Notes under the pieces: model-generated | Databases searched by the model: none | Told to the model about the DNA's origin: nothing | The model's input: the letters and a program-made list of their open reading frames with translations, nothing else | Translations under genes and position numbers: made by a program | Source: G958296245 sp965262055 | GTDB lineage: Bacteria > Chloroflexota > Dehalococcoidia > Lucifugimonadales > G958296245 | NCBI GenBank assembly: GCA_965262055.1 | Contig: CBDHEI010000002.1 | Location: forward strand, 744,001-808,000 | Direction of reading: 5' to 3' | DNA: 64,000 bases | Part shown: positions 36,797-44,798 of the stretch, one piece after another | How positions within the stretch are numbered: position 1 is the stretch's first letter | Layout of the letters: every line of letters begins with the position of its first letter

Positions 36797-37903
36797 ATGG
36801 TAACGACGACTACTGACAGGGCGGAGGTCTTCTCCCGTCCTGCGGCGCGGTTCGACGACGACGGCAACCTGGAGGTGCGGGCATCGTCAGCCCTGGGCTG
36901 CCGCCGCGCCCTCTGGTACGCCGCAACAAACTACGAGCCCACGAATCCCCCCAGCGAGGACTCGCTGACGGCGATGGAGGCGGGCAACGCCCTGGAGCCG
37001 GTGGTGGTTCGGGCGATGGAGCGGGCGGGCTGGAAGGTCGATGCTCCCGACCCCCAGGACCCGAAGCAGGTGGCGGTGCGCATCGGCCCCAGCCTGATGG
37101 TCACGGGCCACCCCGACGGCACGGTGCGGATGCCGGTGGAGGGGGGCGAAGCGGCTGCGCCGCAGCTGTTCCTCTTCGACGAGGAACCGGAAGCTCCCGC
37201 CTACGGCGATCCAATGGTCGTCGAGATCAAGACACGGGGACCTGAGGCGTTCAAGCGCTGGCGGACCCTGGGAGCGGAGCGCAGCCATCCGGCGTCGGTG
37301 GCCCAGGCCGCCTTCTACTCGCTCGGCGAATTCGGCGACCTGCGGGACGCGGTGATCGCCACGATGGACACGGGGGCTCGCACCTGGGACTGGGAGCGGA
37401 TTCCCGCCCACCGGCTGGAGAGGGCCTTGCAGGACGCCAGCGAGTGGCTCGGTGAGCTTGCCGCTCACCACGTCCGGAGCGGGCCTGACCCCGATGCGCT
37501 GCCGGACCGGGATTTTTCGTCCGGCAGCTGGCAGTGCAGGTCCTGCCCCTTCCTGGCGGTCTGCCTGCCGGGAGCGGCGGAAGAGGACGAGACAGGCGAA
37601 TCCGAGATAGAGGACAAGGAGGTGAGCGACGAAGAGGCACGGGACGCGGTGGCGACCTACGCAGAGGCTCAGGAGTCCATCAAGGAGCCTGAGAAGGCCA
37701 AGCGCGCCGCGCTGGACGCCCTGAAGGCGTGGATGCGCCGGCAGGGCGACTCCAAGGCCACGGTCGGCGGCCGCACGGTCACCCTCGTCAGCTCGACCAG
37801 GTACGCCGTGAACCACCGCAGGCTGAACGAGACCCTCGACCCGGAGGTCCGGGCCGAGATCGTCACCGAGAGCGAGTCGGAGTACGTGCGGGTGAACACC
37901 TAG
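36797..37903 (+). CDS. PD-(D/E)XK exonuclease with Cas4-like cysteine set
   Basis: 368 residues. Nuclease motifs: GHPDGTVRM (Asp), MVVEIKTRGPEAF (E-x-K) and SVAQAAFYSL (Gln). A lone Cys near 35 (SALGCRRALWYAA) and a late trio CRSCPFLAVC near 245-255 form a four-cysteine set like the Fe-S cluster of Cas4/AddB nucleases. A helical C-terminal domain with QGDSKATVGGRTVTLV follows, as in phage YqaJ-like nucleases. It would supply resected DNA to the Rad52 protein two genes upstream (inference). Confidence 0.82.
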   Translation: MVTTTTDRAEVFSRPAARFDDDGNLEVRASSALGCRRALWYAATNYEPTNPPSEDSLTAMEAGNALEPVVVRAMERAGWKVDAPDPQDPKQVAVRIGPSLMVTGHPDGTVRMPVEGGEAAAPQLFLFDEEPEAPAYGDPMVVEIKTRGPEAFKRWRTLGAERSHPASVAQAAFYSLGEFGDLRDAVIATMDTGARTWDWERIPAHRLERALQDASEWLGELAAHHVRSGPDPDALPDRDFSSGSWQCRSCPFLAVCLPGAAEEDETGESEIEDKEVSDEEARDAVATYAEAQESIKEPEKAKRAALDALKAWMRRQGDSKATVGGRTVTLVSSTRYAVNHRRLNETLDPEVRAEIVTESESEYVRVNT

Positions 37904-37929
37904 ACGCTTCCCCTGTTGGGAGCGCAGGA

Positions 37930-37962
37930 CGGGGCCGCCTTCCCTTCTACAGGGGCGGCCCC
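37930..37962 (+). terminator. Intergenic hairpin 3 (attenuator-like)
   Basis: Perfect 9-bp stem ggggccgcc / ggcggcccc followed by gctctcatt, before ssb. Confidence 0.5.
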
Positions 37963-38021
37963 GCTCTCATTCAAGACGGGCGCGGCCAGAACCGCGCCAC
38001 ACCATTCAGGAGGAAATCGAA

Positions 38022-38390
38022 ATGGCACGCACCATCAACAAGGTAGAGCTCTTGGGCAGGGTCGGAGTCGATCCTGAAATGCAGTACACGCCGGGAGGCA
38101 CCGCCGTCACCAAGCTGCGGCTGGCGACCGACCGCTACCGGAAGGACGCTGAGAACGAGACCGATTGGCACACCATCGTGGTCTGGGGCGCCACTGCGGA
38201 GGCGGTGAACCAGTATGTCGCCAAGGGCGACCGCGTCTACGTCGCGGGCCGCCTGGTCCAGAACAGCTGGGAGGGCGACGACGGCCAGCGCCGCCACCGC
38301 ACCGAGATACACGCCTCCGAGGTCGTGTTCCTCGACTCCCGCAACGGCAACGGGGACTCCGGGCAGGCTGGCGACACCTCCCCCTTCTAG
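38022..38390 (+). CDS. ssb: Single-stranded DNA-binding protein
   Basis: 122 residues with an OB fold: INKVELLGRVGVDPEMQYTPGG, VTKLRLATDRYRKDAENETDWHTIVVWGATAE and YVAKGDRVYVAGRLVQNSWEG. The usual acidic tail is short and ends DTSPF, close to the DDIPF/DEIPF tip that recruits partners. It is an element-borne SSB inside the recombination cassette, not necessarily the chromosomal copy. Ribosome site AGGAGG before the ATG. Confidence 0.93.
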   Translation: MARTINKVELLGRVGVDPEMQYTPGGTAVTKLRLATDRYRKDAENETDWHTIVVWGATAEAVNQYVAKGDRVYVAGRLVQNSWEGDDGQRRHRTEIHASEVVFLDSRNGNGDSGQAGDTSPF

Positions 38391-38450
38391 CCCGCCGCTT
38401 CACAACCGCATAGCGACACCCGCCTCGACCGGGCGCACAAGACTCACCAA

Positions 38451-38484
38451 CGGGGCCACTTCCAATCCACAGGGGGTGGCCCCG
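38451..38484 (+). terminator. Intergenic hairpin 4 (attenuator-like)
   Basis: Perfect 9-bp stem cggggccac / gtggccccg followed by cttctgttct, before radC. Confidence 0.5.
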
Positions 38485-38517
38485 CTTCTGTTCTAACCGA
38501 TAGATAAGGAGGCTGAC

Positions 38518-39048
38518 ATGACCGCCATCACCGCACAACAGACCGACACCCCTTCGACAAGCTCAGGGCAGGCTCTGCTGGACGCCCTGCGCAGCAACCT
38601 GCACCTGCTGGGCGAGATCGCCATGCGCTACCAGGTCGAGACCCAGACGGAGCGCCCCACGGAGGACCTGCCCGTCATCTCCTGCCCCGACGACGTGCGG
38701 CGGCTGCTGGGGCCGGAGATGTCCGGCCTTGCCCAGGAGCAGCTCCGGGTGCTCCTGCTCAACACCAAGAACAAAGTCGTCGGGCAGCGGGTCGTCTACC
38801 AAGGCAACGTGAACTCGTCGATGATCCGACCGGCCGAGGTGCTGCGCCCTGCCGTCATGGAGGCCGTTCCCAGCATCATCGTCTGCCATAACCACCCCAG
38901 CCAGGACCCGACGCCCAGCCCGGAGGACGCCGCCATCACCAGGGAGCTGGCGCAGGCGGGCAAGCTCCTGGGCATCGAGCTGCTCGATCACGTCGTCATC
39001 GGCGGCGAGCGGTTCGTCAGTCTCAAGGAACGGGGGCTGATGCCCTGA
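38518..39048 (+). CDS. radC: RadC-family JAMM protein
   Basis: 176 residues comprising the RadC core domain: LLNTKNKVVGQRVVYQGNVNSS and the metal-binding block VCHNHPSQDPTPSPEDAAITREL (H-x-H plus Asp), then LLDHVVIGGERFVSLKERG. The N-terminal helix-hairpin-helix part of chromosomal RadC is missing, as in many phage and plasmid versions. Residues 11-18 (PSTSSGQAL) come from an inserted short repeat (38551-38577). Function of RadC remains unclear; in elements it often travels with recombination genes. Confidence 0.88.
   Translation: MTAITAQQTDTPSTSSGQALLDALRSNLHLLGEIAMRYQVETQTERPTEDLPVISCPDDVRRLLGPEMSGLAQEQLRVLLLNTKNKVVGQRVVYQGNVNSSMIRPAEVLRPAVMEAVPSIIVCHNHPSQDPTPSPEDAAITRELAQAGKLLGIELLDHVVIGGERFVSLKERGLMP
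38551..38577 (+). repeat. Short hairpin repeat inside radC
   Basis: ccttcgacaagctcaggg followed by caggctctg encodes STSSGQAL within the frame. A relative with another stem lies at 40001-40030. Sequences of this type recur in Chloroflexota metagenome proteins as far as I recall. Confidence 0.55.
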
Positions 39049-39165
39049 CCCGTCTCCTCTATGGGACGGGCGCTCCTGACCGGACTGCGCACGCCGTCCG
39101 GCTCTCCACGCCGGGGACACGCTCCTCGCGCATCGTTCCCAACCCACACGTTAAAGGAGGTCGCA

Positions 39166-39793
39166 ATGCTCGCGACTCACACCATTGACCCCGAGGACCT
39201 CTACACCATCTCGGCGGCGGGCTTCAGCGCCACCGCCGACGCCTTCGCCCGCGACGAGCGGACCGAGGGCCTCTGGTTCGTCTCGATGGTCGGCTCCCAG
39301 ACGGCGCTCAAGGCGATATGGGCGTCGCTGCTCAAGCAGCCCCCCCGACGTTGCCCACATCATCCGGGGCGCCGACGGCATGGCGCTCCACGGCGGCTAC
39401 CAGCGGTGCGTCATTCCCCACGAGACCATCGGCACCTGGACGACCAAGATCGCCCGCCTGCCGGTGTCCGGCGGATGGCACGCGCTGGTGTACACCAAGA
39501 CTGCCGAGTTCGGCTACGAGAAGGACTCCTTCCTCCTGCTGGCTCAGGCGGAGGAGGAGGCCCCGGCGCTGCATCACCGCTTTCTCGACAAGCGCAGCCC
39601 GCTCCCCCTCCACGGCTCCTGGGCCGGTTGGCTCTGGGAGCGGGGCCTCGATGAGGAGGAGATAGTTCCCCTCCAGTCCGTGGGCGTCTCGGCCTACAGG
39701 TGCTCTCCCAAGGCCAAGAAGCTCCGCGAAGACCTGTCCGACGCCGTGGCGTCGGGCCGGCTCACGCTGCCCAGGGAGGAGTCCGATGGATAG
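39166..39793 (+). pseudogene. Hypothetical gene with a frameshift at a 7-C run
   Basis: The ATG at 39166 follows TTAAAGGAGGTCGCA. Frame 1 gives MLATHTIDPEDLYTISAAGF...ALKAIWASLLKQ and then leaves the coding pattern at ccccccc (39340-39346). The frame that picks up there continues PPDVAHIIRGADGMALHGG to 39793. With six Cs the two parts join as KQPPDVAHII, so one base is extra. It may be a sequencing error, a true mutation or a slippage site. About 208 residues when joined; no family recognised. Confidence 0.65.
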
Positions 39794-40217
39794 GACGCTG
39801 AAGCGGGCCAAGCGCAACAACCAGCGGCGCGGACAGCGCAACCACGGGGCATGGAGGCGCTTCGCGCCCGACGGCAGCACCTGCCGCTTTTGCGAGCACG
39901 ACGGCTCGCAGCACCTGTGCCGGTCGGGGCAGCCGCATTTCTTCCGGCCCGCGACCGAGGTGGAGCGGCGCGACCCCACGGTCATGCTCTACCGCCACAC
40001 CCCCGTATCGAGTACGGGGCAGGCTCTGCTCCAGGGCGGCTCGATGCTGATGCGGCGGATGACCGTCGCCAACCACGCCGAGCTCATCACCGCCTTCTGC
40101 ACGGCGTGCGCCGAAAGCATGGGAACGGCCCAGGTCCTGTGCTTCCAGTGCAACCTCGCAATCGGCGAGGTGGTCGGCATCGACACTCGCCACAAGGACA
40201 TGGCAATCGCCGCATGA
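39786..40217 (+). CDS. Putative zinc-ribbon protein
   Basis: 143 residues, start overlapping the previous gene by 8 bases. Basic N terminus (RTLKRAKRNNQRRGQRNH), then CRFCEHDGSQHLC and a later CTAC...CFQC, giving two possible zinc sites. Residues VSSTGQALL are encoded by the short repeat at 40001-40030. No family recognised; DNA or RNA binding is plausible. Confidence 0.55.
   Translation: MDRTLKRAKRNNQRRGQRNHGAWRRFAPDGSTCRFCEHDGSQHLCRSGQPHFFRPATEVERRDPTVMLYRHTPVSSTGQALLQGGSMLMRRMTVANHAELITAFCTACAESMGTAQVLCFQCNLAIGEVVGIDTRHKDMAIAA
40001..40030 (+). repeat. Short hairpin repeat inside the zinc-ribbon gene
   Basis: ccccgta-tcgag-tacgggg is a perfect 7-bp hairpin followed by caggctctg, the same tail as at 38569-38577 but with a different stem. 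Confidence 0.55.
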
Positions 40218-40242
40218 AGCGGCATGAGAAAGGAGAAGAGAC

Positions 40243-41292
40243 ATGAGACTAGCTGCACAAGCCAAAGGGGGCTACTACCCGACTCCCGAGCGGGTGGTGG
40301 ACCTGATCGCCGAGTTGATTCACACCCCGACCGGCTACTACCACCGGGGCCGGGAGACCATCCGCATCCTCGACCCCTGCTGCGGGGCCGGGGACGCCCT
40401 ACAGAGGCTGGCCGAGCGCCTGGACAGGCCCAAGGCCCTGTCCATCGAGACCTACGGCGTGGAGCTGCACCGGGACAGGGCGCAGGAGGCCGAGAAGCGG
40501 CTCCACCGCACCCTGGCCTCGGACCTGTTCGCCACGTCGATAGCGAACGGGGCCTTCGGCCTGCTGCTGCTCAATCCGCCGTATGACTTTGATTCCGAAG
40601 ACAAGCGGACGGAGCACGCCTTCCTGACGCAAACCACGCGCTACCTGGCCGAGAGCGGCCTGCTGGTCTTCATCGTGCCCCGGCAGCGCCTCGCGGTCTC
40701 GGCCCGCTACCTCTCCACCCATTACGGGCGGATGCGATGCTGGGCCTTCCCCGACCCTGAACGGGAGGTCTTCGACCAGGTGGTCTTGTTCGGCTACCGC
40801 AAGGCCGATCCCGTTCCCGACGCCACAGCCGAGAGCATGGTGCTGGAGTGGGCGGTGGGGGAGCCGGAGCCTTTGCGCTCCCAGCGCAACTCCTACTCCT
40901 ACCCGGAGTACACCCCCGCCACCACGCCGAGCGGCGATGTCCTGTTCACCACCCGCACCGTCGATCCGGTGGCGGCGGCGGCTGAGGCTCGCCGGTCGGG
41001 GCTGTGGGCCAGCACGGAGATCACCGACTCTCTGTGGCCCGCGAACGACAACCGCACACGACCGCTCATGCCCCTCAGACGGGGGCACATGGCGATGCTG
41101 GTGGCGGCGGGCTTCCTGAACAACCTTGTCCTCGAAGCCGACGACAGGCGCATCCTGGTCAAGGGCCGCACCTCGAAGGATATGGTGCTGGTGGAGGACG
41201 CCCCGGAGAAGGAGGTCCACCGCGAGAAGCTGACGACGACCGTGGTGGCCCTCGACCTCGACGACGGGCGGATCGAGGACATCGCAGCTTAG
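40243..41292 (+). CDS. DUF6094-like adenine-type methyltransferase
   Basis: 349 residues. SAM-binding motif ILDPCCGAGDALQRLAE near 45, then catalytic-type NPPYDFDSEDKRTEHAFL near 110 (N-P-P-Y as in N6-adenine methyltransferases). Starts with GGYYPTPERVVDLIAELI, the usual entry for this plasmid family. The C-terminal half is a second domain of unknown role. No restriction enzyme is adjacent, so it may protect the element's DNA or act in replication rather than in restriction (inference). Confidence 0.8.
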   Translation: MRLAAQAKGGYYPTPERVVDLIAELIHTPTGYYHRGRETIRILDPCCGAGDALQRLAERLDRPKALSIETYGVELHRDRAQEAEKRLHRTLASDLFATSIANGAFGLLLLNPPYDFDSEDKRTEHAFLTQTTRYLAESGLLVFIVPRQRLAVSARYLSTHYGRMRCWAFPDPEREVFDQVVLFGYRKADPVPDATAESMVLEWAVGEPEPLRSQRNSYSYPEYTPATTPSGDVLFTTRTVDPVAAAAEARRSGLWASTEITDSLWPANDNRTRPLMPLRRGHMAMLVAAGFLNNLVLEADDRRILVKGRTSKDMVLVEDAPEKEVHREKLTTTVVALDLDDGRIEDIAA

Positions 41293-41317
41293 ACGGCTCA
41301 CCCTGGGCCGCGCAACG

Positions 41318-41350
41318 AGGCCCCGTTGGTTCATACGACCCGCGGGGCCT
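41318..41350 (+). terminator. Intergenic hairpin 5 (attenuator-like)
   Basis: Perfect 8-bp stem aggccccg / cggggcct. A further, shorter one (gaggcc / ggcctc, about 41645-41667) and a stem agagggcg / cgccctct (about 41719-41768) lie in the 41616-41852 gap, which has no gene. Confidence 0.45.
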
Positions 41351-41405
41351 TCGCTCTACCGGAAGGACTCAGAAGACCCCTCTCACTAAGGAAAGGAGAG
41401 ACAAG

Positions 41406-41615
41406 ATGCAGACGACCATGACATTCGAAGCCTGCTGCCGTTGCGGGCAGCCCATCGTCCCCGGCGAACCGGCCATGCAGACCGCCTCGGTGGACCTGGA
41501 CTTGAACGGCAGGGCCGTGTCCTCCCCGGTGAAGGCATACCACCTGCGGGGAAGGTGCTACGACGAGTACAGGGCTGCGGCAGCCGCCCGCAGGAAGGCC
41601 CTGCTCGCCGCATAG
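41406..41615 (+). CDS. Small Cys-containing protein
   Basis: 69 residues, ATG after AAAGGAGAGACAAG. CCRCGQPIVPGEPAMQTAS near the start and YHLRGRCYDEY near the end give a C-x2-C...H...C pattern, like a zinc knuckle. No family recognised. Confidence 0.55.
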   Translation: MQTTMTFEACCRCGQPIVPGEPAMQTASVDLDLNGRAVSSPVKAYHLRGRCYDEYRAAAAARRKALLAA

Positions 41616-41852
41616 ACCGGCTGGACTTTCAGCCGTGCATCCACGAGGCCCCGCCATCGCGGGCCTCGCGCAGCGTGTATGAGGCAGTGCAAGACTGCCC
41701 GCAAATTCACACAACAAGAGAGGGCGCCTCACGGCGATCCTTGGGCCGCCTCAAAGAGGACGCCCTCTCCACCTTCTTCGGGGGTGGGCGAGGTGCGCCT
41801 CTCAGCAGGCGCTTCCAGGGGCTCCGAGGTCCCCTCCTGAAAGGAGACTGGT

Positions 41853-44255
41853 ATGAACCTCGGAGGTTTCATAGACAAGTTCAAGGACGCCATAGCGCGG
41901 AGGGTGGTGGAGTCCTACCCGCCGCTCTACCGGCCCTCGGAGAACGGCGGGACGCTCCCCAGGCTGCTGCGAAAGCCCCTCGGGGCGCAGGCCGACGCCA
42001 TTAGGGGTGCGGCCCTCTCCCTAGAGGCCCACCGGGGCACCACCGTCGTCGGCGAGATGGGCACCGGCAAGACCTTCATCGGCGCCGCGGCGGCGCACAT
42101 GGCGGGATTCCAGCGGGTGCTCATCATCTGCCCGCCTCACCTGGTTCCCAAGTGGAAGCGGGAGGTGGAGATGACGGTGCCCGGCGTCCGCGCCGCCATC
42201 GTCGAGTCCATCACCGACTTGGAGCGGCTCAGGTTCTCCATCGGCTCCGGCCCGCTGTTCGCGGTGATGAGCCGGGAGAAGGCCAAGCTGTCCTACCGCT
42301 GGATGCCCGCCGTCATACAGCGGTGGGCCGTCTCCGGCGGGACCGAGGGCAGACCGGCAAGGCTCATACGGGACGAGGAGACGGGGGAGCCGTTCCGGGT
42401 CCCCTGCTGTCCCGACTGCACGGCGCAGGTCGTGGACAAGGACGGCGTGCCGCTGACGGACTCCGACCTGAACCGCCGCAAGCACACCTGCGCAGGCTGC
42501 GGCGCCCCCCTGTGGCAGGCGGACAGGTCCGGCCCGGCCCGCTATCCGCTGGCCGATTACATCAAGCACAGGATGAAGGGGTTCTTCGACCTGCTGATCG
42601 GCGACGAGGTCCACGAGTTCAAGGGGAGAGGAAGCGCCCAGGGCATCGCCGCCGGCATCCTCGCCGACGTCTGCGGCAAGTCCCTCAGCCTTACGGGCAC
42701 GCTGCTCGGCGGGTACTCCTCGACCATCTTCCACCTCCTCTACCGGTTCTCGCCTGAAATCAGGACGGAGTTCGGGCGCTCCGACGAGCACCGCTGGATA
42801 CAGCGGTACGGCTTCGAGGAGGTCACCGTCGGCAAGCCCGACGACGACGCGGTGGAGGACGGGCGCAACAGCCGCCGTCGCAGCTACCGCAAGGTTACCA
42901 GGGAGAGGCCGGGCCTCGTGCCCTCGGCGCTGTTCCACATCATAGGGAACACGGTGTTCCTTCGCCTCGCGGACGTCGCCTCCGGGCTGCCGGACTACGA
43001 GGAGAAGATCCTCGTGTCCTCGATGGACTCGGAGGAGGACGCGACCGGGTACTCCCAACGCAGCGCCTACAACACCGTGTTCGAGGAGCTGAAGAAAGAG
43101 CTGGCTGCCGCGCTGAAGAGCGGCTCGAAGAGGCTGCTTGCGACCTACCTCCAGACCCTGTTGGCCTACCCCGACGGCTGCACCAGGGGGGAGACGGTCT
43201 TCGACCCCAAGACGGGCGATGTCATCGTCCAGGTGCCGCCGCTGTCGGAAGACAAACTCTACCCCAAGGAGAAGGCGCTCATCGACCTGGTGGCCGCCGA
43301 GCGGCTGGAGGGAAGGCGGGTGCTGGTCTACGTGACCCACACGGGGACCAGGGACATCACCGGGCGGATGGACGACATCCTCACCCGGCACGGGTTCAGG
43401 GTGGCGGTGATGAAGGCCGACGCGGTGGCCCCGAACCGGAGGGAGGCGTGGGTGGCCGACAGGGTGAAGCAGGGCATCGACGTCCTCATCTGCCACCCGC
43501 GCCTGGTGCAGACGGGCCTCGACCTCATCGACTTCCCGACCATCGTCTGGGACGAGACGGATTACTCGGTCTACGTCGTCCGGCAGGCGTCGCGGCGCTC
43601 GTGGCGCATCGGGCAGACCCGCCCGGTGAAGGTCGTGTTCATGTCCTACCGGAACACCCTGCAGGCCGACGCGCTGAAGCTGGTGGCGAAGAAGATGCAG
43701 AGCTCGCTGGCGGTGGAGGGAGAGCTGCCGGAGGACGGGCTTGCCGCCTATGGGGACGACGGGGACGACATGATGATGGCCCTGGCCCGCAGGATCGTCA
43801 GCGGCGAGGAGGAGGACGAGGCCGAGACGATGGAGGAGGTGTTCGCCCAGGCCAGAAGCGCCGAGGCCACCGCCGAGGAGCTGCTGGTGGACGACGGCTG
43901 GAAGGTCGTCGAGATCGAACCTGAGACCGACGCGGTCAACGGCAACGGGGCCAACGGCAATGGCCACCACGACGACGGCATCGGGCCGACGGTCGAGCTT
44001 GTCCCGGTCAATGGCCGCCACGCAAACGGGAACGGCCACGCGCCTGCCCCGGTCAACGGGAGCGGTAACGGCCACCACGACGAGGCCCCGGAGCCGCAGC
44101 AGTCGCTGTTCTCCTGGGCCGAGTTCATGGCCGAGGAGCCGGTCAAGACCAACGGTCGGAAGGGCAAGCCCCAGCCCGCGACCCTCTCGATGTTCGAGTG
44201 GGCGATGACGCTGGAACAGCAGCGCGAGGAAGAGCCGGTCGGCGCAGGACGCTAG
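41853..44255 (+). CDS. SNF2-like superfamily 2 helicase
   Basis: 800 residues. Walker A GEMGTGKTFIGAAAAH near 66, motif Ia VLIICPPHLVPKWKREVE, a DEVH box (LLIGDEVHEFKGRG) near 250, SLTGTLLGG, and the C-terminal helicase domain (VLVYVTHTGTRD, HPRLVQTGLDLIDFPTIVW, RQASRRSWRIGQTRPV). A zinc finger (CCPDC...CAGCG, about 187-215) is inserted in domain 1. A long Asn/Gly/His linker leads to a C-terminal tail whose last residues EEPVGAGR are duplicated at 48.76 kb. It directly precedes the PRTRC genes and probably works with them. Confidence 0.85.
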   Translation: MNLGGFIDKFKDAIARRVVESYPPLYRPSENGGTLPRLLRKPLGAQADAIRGAALSLEAHRGTTVVGEMGTGKTFIGAAAAHMAGFQRVLIICPPHLVPKWKREVEMTVPGVRAAIVESITDLERLRFSIGSGPLFAVMSREKAKLSYRWMPAVIQRWAVSGGTEGRPARLIRDEETGEPFRVPCCPDCTAQVVDKDGVPLTDSDLNRRKHTCAGCGAPLWQADRSGPARYPLADYIKHRMKGFFDLLIGDEVHEFKGRGSAQGIAAGILADVCGKSLSLTGTLLGGYSSTIFHLLYRFSPEIRTEFGRSDEHRWIQRYGFEEVTVGKPDDDAVEDGRNSRRRSYRKVTRERPGLVPSALFHIIGNTVFLRLADVASGLPDYEEKILVSSMDSEEDATGYSQRSAYNTVFEELKKELAAALKSGSKRLLATYLQTLLAYPDGCTRGETVFDPKTGDVIVQVPPLSEDKLYPKEKALIDLVAAERLEGRRVLVYVTHTGTRDITGRMDDILTRHGFRVAVMKADAVAPNRREAWVADRVKQGIDVLICHPRLVQTGLDLIDFPTIVWDETDYSVYVVRQASRRSWRIGQTRPVKVVFMSYRNTLQADALKLVAKKMQSSLAVEGELPEDGLAAYGDDGDDMMMALARRIVSGEEEDEAETMEEVFAQARSAEATAEELLVDDGWKVVEIEPETDAVNGNGANGNGHHDDGIGPTVELVPVNGRHANGNGHAPAPVNGSGNGHHDEAPEPQQSLFSWAEFMAEEPVKTNGRKGKPQPATLSMFEWAMTLEQQREEEPVGAGR

Positions 44256-44350
44256 ACCGCAGAGGCACGGGAGAGGCCGTCGCCAACGGAGCGGCGGCCC
44301 CCGCACATGGCAACGCAGACAAACAGCAGGGAATCGAAAGGAGACGAACG

Positions 44351-44557
44351 ATGGCAAGAATCTTCGTATACGACGACCGCGAGTTCCCGGACCCCGACCC
44401 CGAGATGAGCGTCGACCAGGTGAAGGCTACCCTCTCGGATTTCTACGGGGAGATCGCCAACGCCTCGGTGAAGGAGACCAAACGGGGAGACGACACGATC
44501 TACGAGTTCCAGCGGCGGGTGGGCACCAAGGGGGTCTTCACCCTCGCCCGGAGCTAG
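44351..44557 (+). CDS. PRTRC system protein C (ubiquitin-like)
   Basis: 68 residues, ATG after AAAGGAGACGAACG. FVYDDREFPDPDPEMSVDQV, FYGEIANASVKE and YEFQRRVGTKG are the PRTRC-C pattern; the predicted strands and single helix suit a ubiquitin-type beta-grasp. As I recall, PRTRC-C proteins usually stop at the GTKG glycine; here seven residues (VFTLARS) follow, so the mature C-terminal Gly-61 would need to be exposed by cleavage. First gene of the putative conjugation set. Confidence 0.8.
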   Translation: MARIFVYDDREFPDPDPEMSVDQVKATLSDFYGEIANASVKETKRGDDTIYEFQRRVGTKGVFTLARS

Positions 44558-44570
44558 AGGAGGGAGTCCG

Positions 44571-44798
44571 ATGGACAACCGGACCTTTGCCGGTCTGCTG
44601 GCGGCGACGCCGCAGTCGGACCTGAAAATCATCGAGCTCACGGCGGAGCTCACACGGCCCGACGGCTCCTTTGACCTGGACGCCGCGGCCGCACGGCAGG
44701 CTGAAGTGGAGATGGCCTGCACCCAGGCCCAGGACTACGTGGCGTCCACGGGACGCCTTCTGGAGGCCATGAGATGCAAGCTGCTCCGCCGGCGCTGA
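44571..44798 (+). CDS. Small hypothetical protein in the PRTRC cluster
   Basis: 75 residues starting 13 bases after protein C and overlapping the next gene by 25 bases. Helical by look (LLAATPQSDLKIIELTAEL, DLDAAAARQAEVEMACTQAQ). No family recognised; it may be a small partner of the next protein. Confidence 0.5.
   Translation: MDNRTFAGLLAATPQSDLKIIELTAELTRPDGSFDLDAAAARQAEVEMACTQAQDYVASTGRLLEAMRCKLLRRR

Noticed and set aside
40243..44255. Methyltransferase plus helicase as a DISARM-type defence system
   Set aside because: No DUF1998 (DrmB) or phospholipase D (DrmC) gene is present, and the neighbourhood is PRTRC and plasmid-like.
42021..44357. A 778-codon open frame on the minus strand
   Set aside because: Shadow of the SNF2-like helicase, which has clear motifs on the plus strand.
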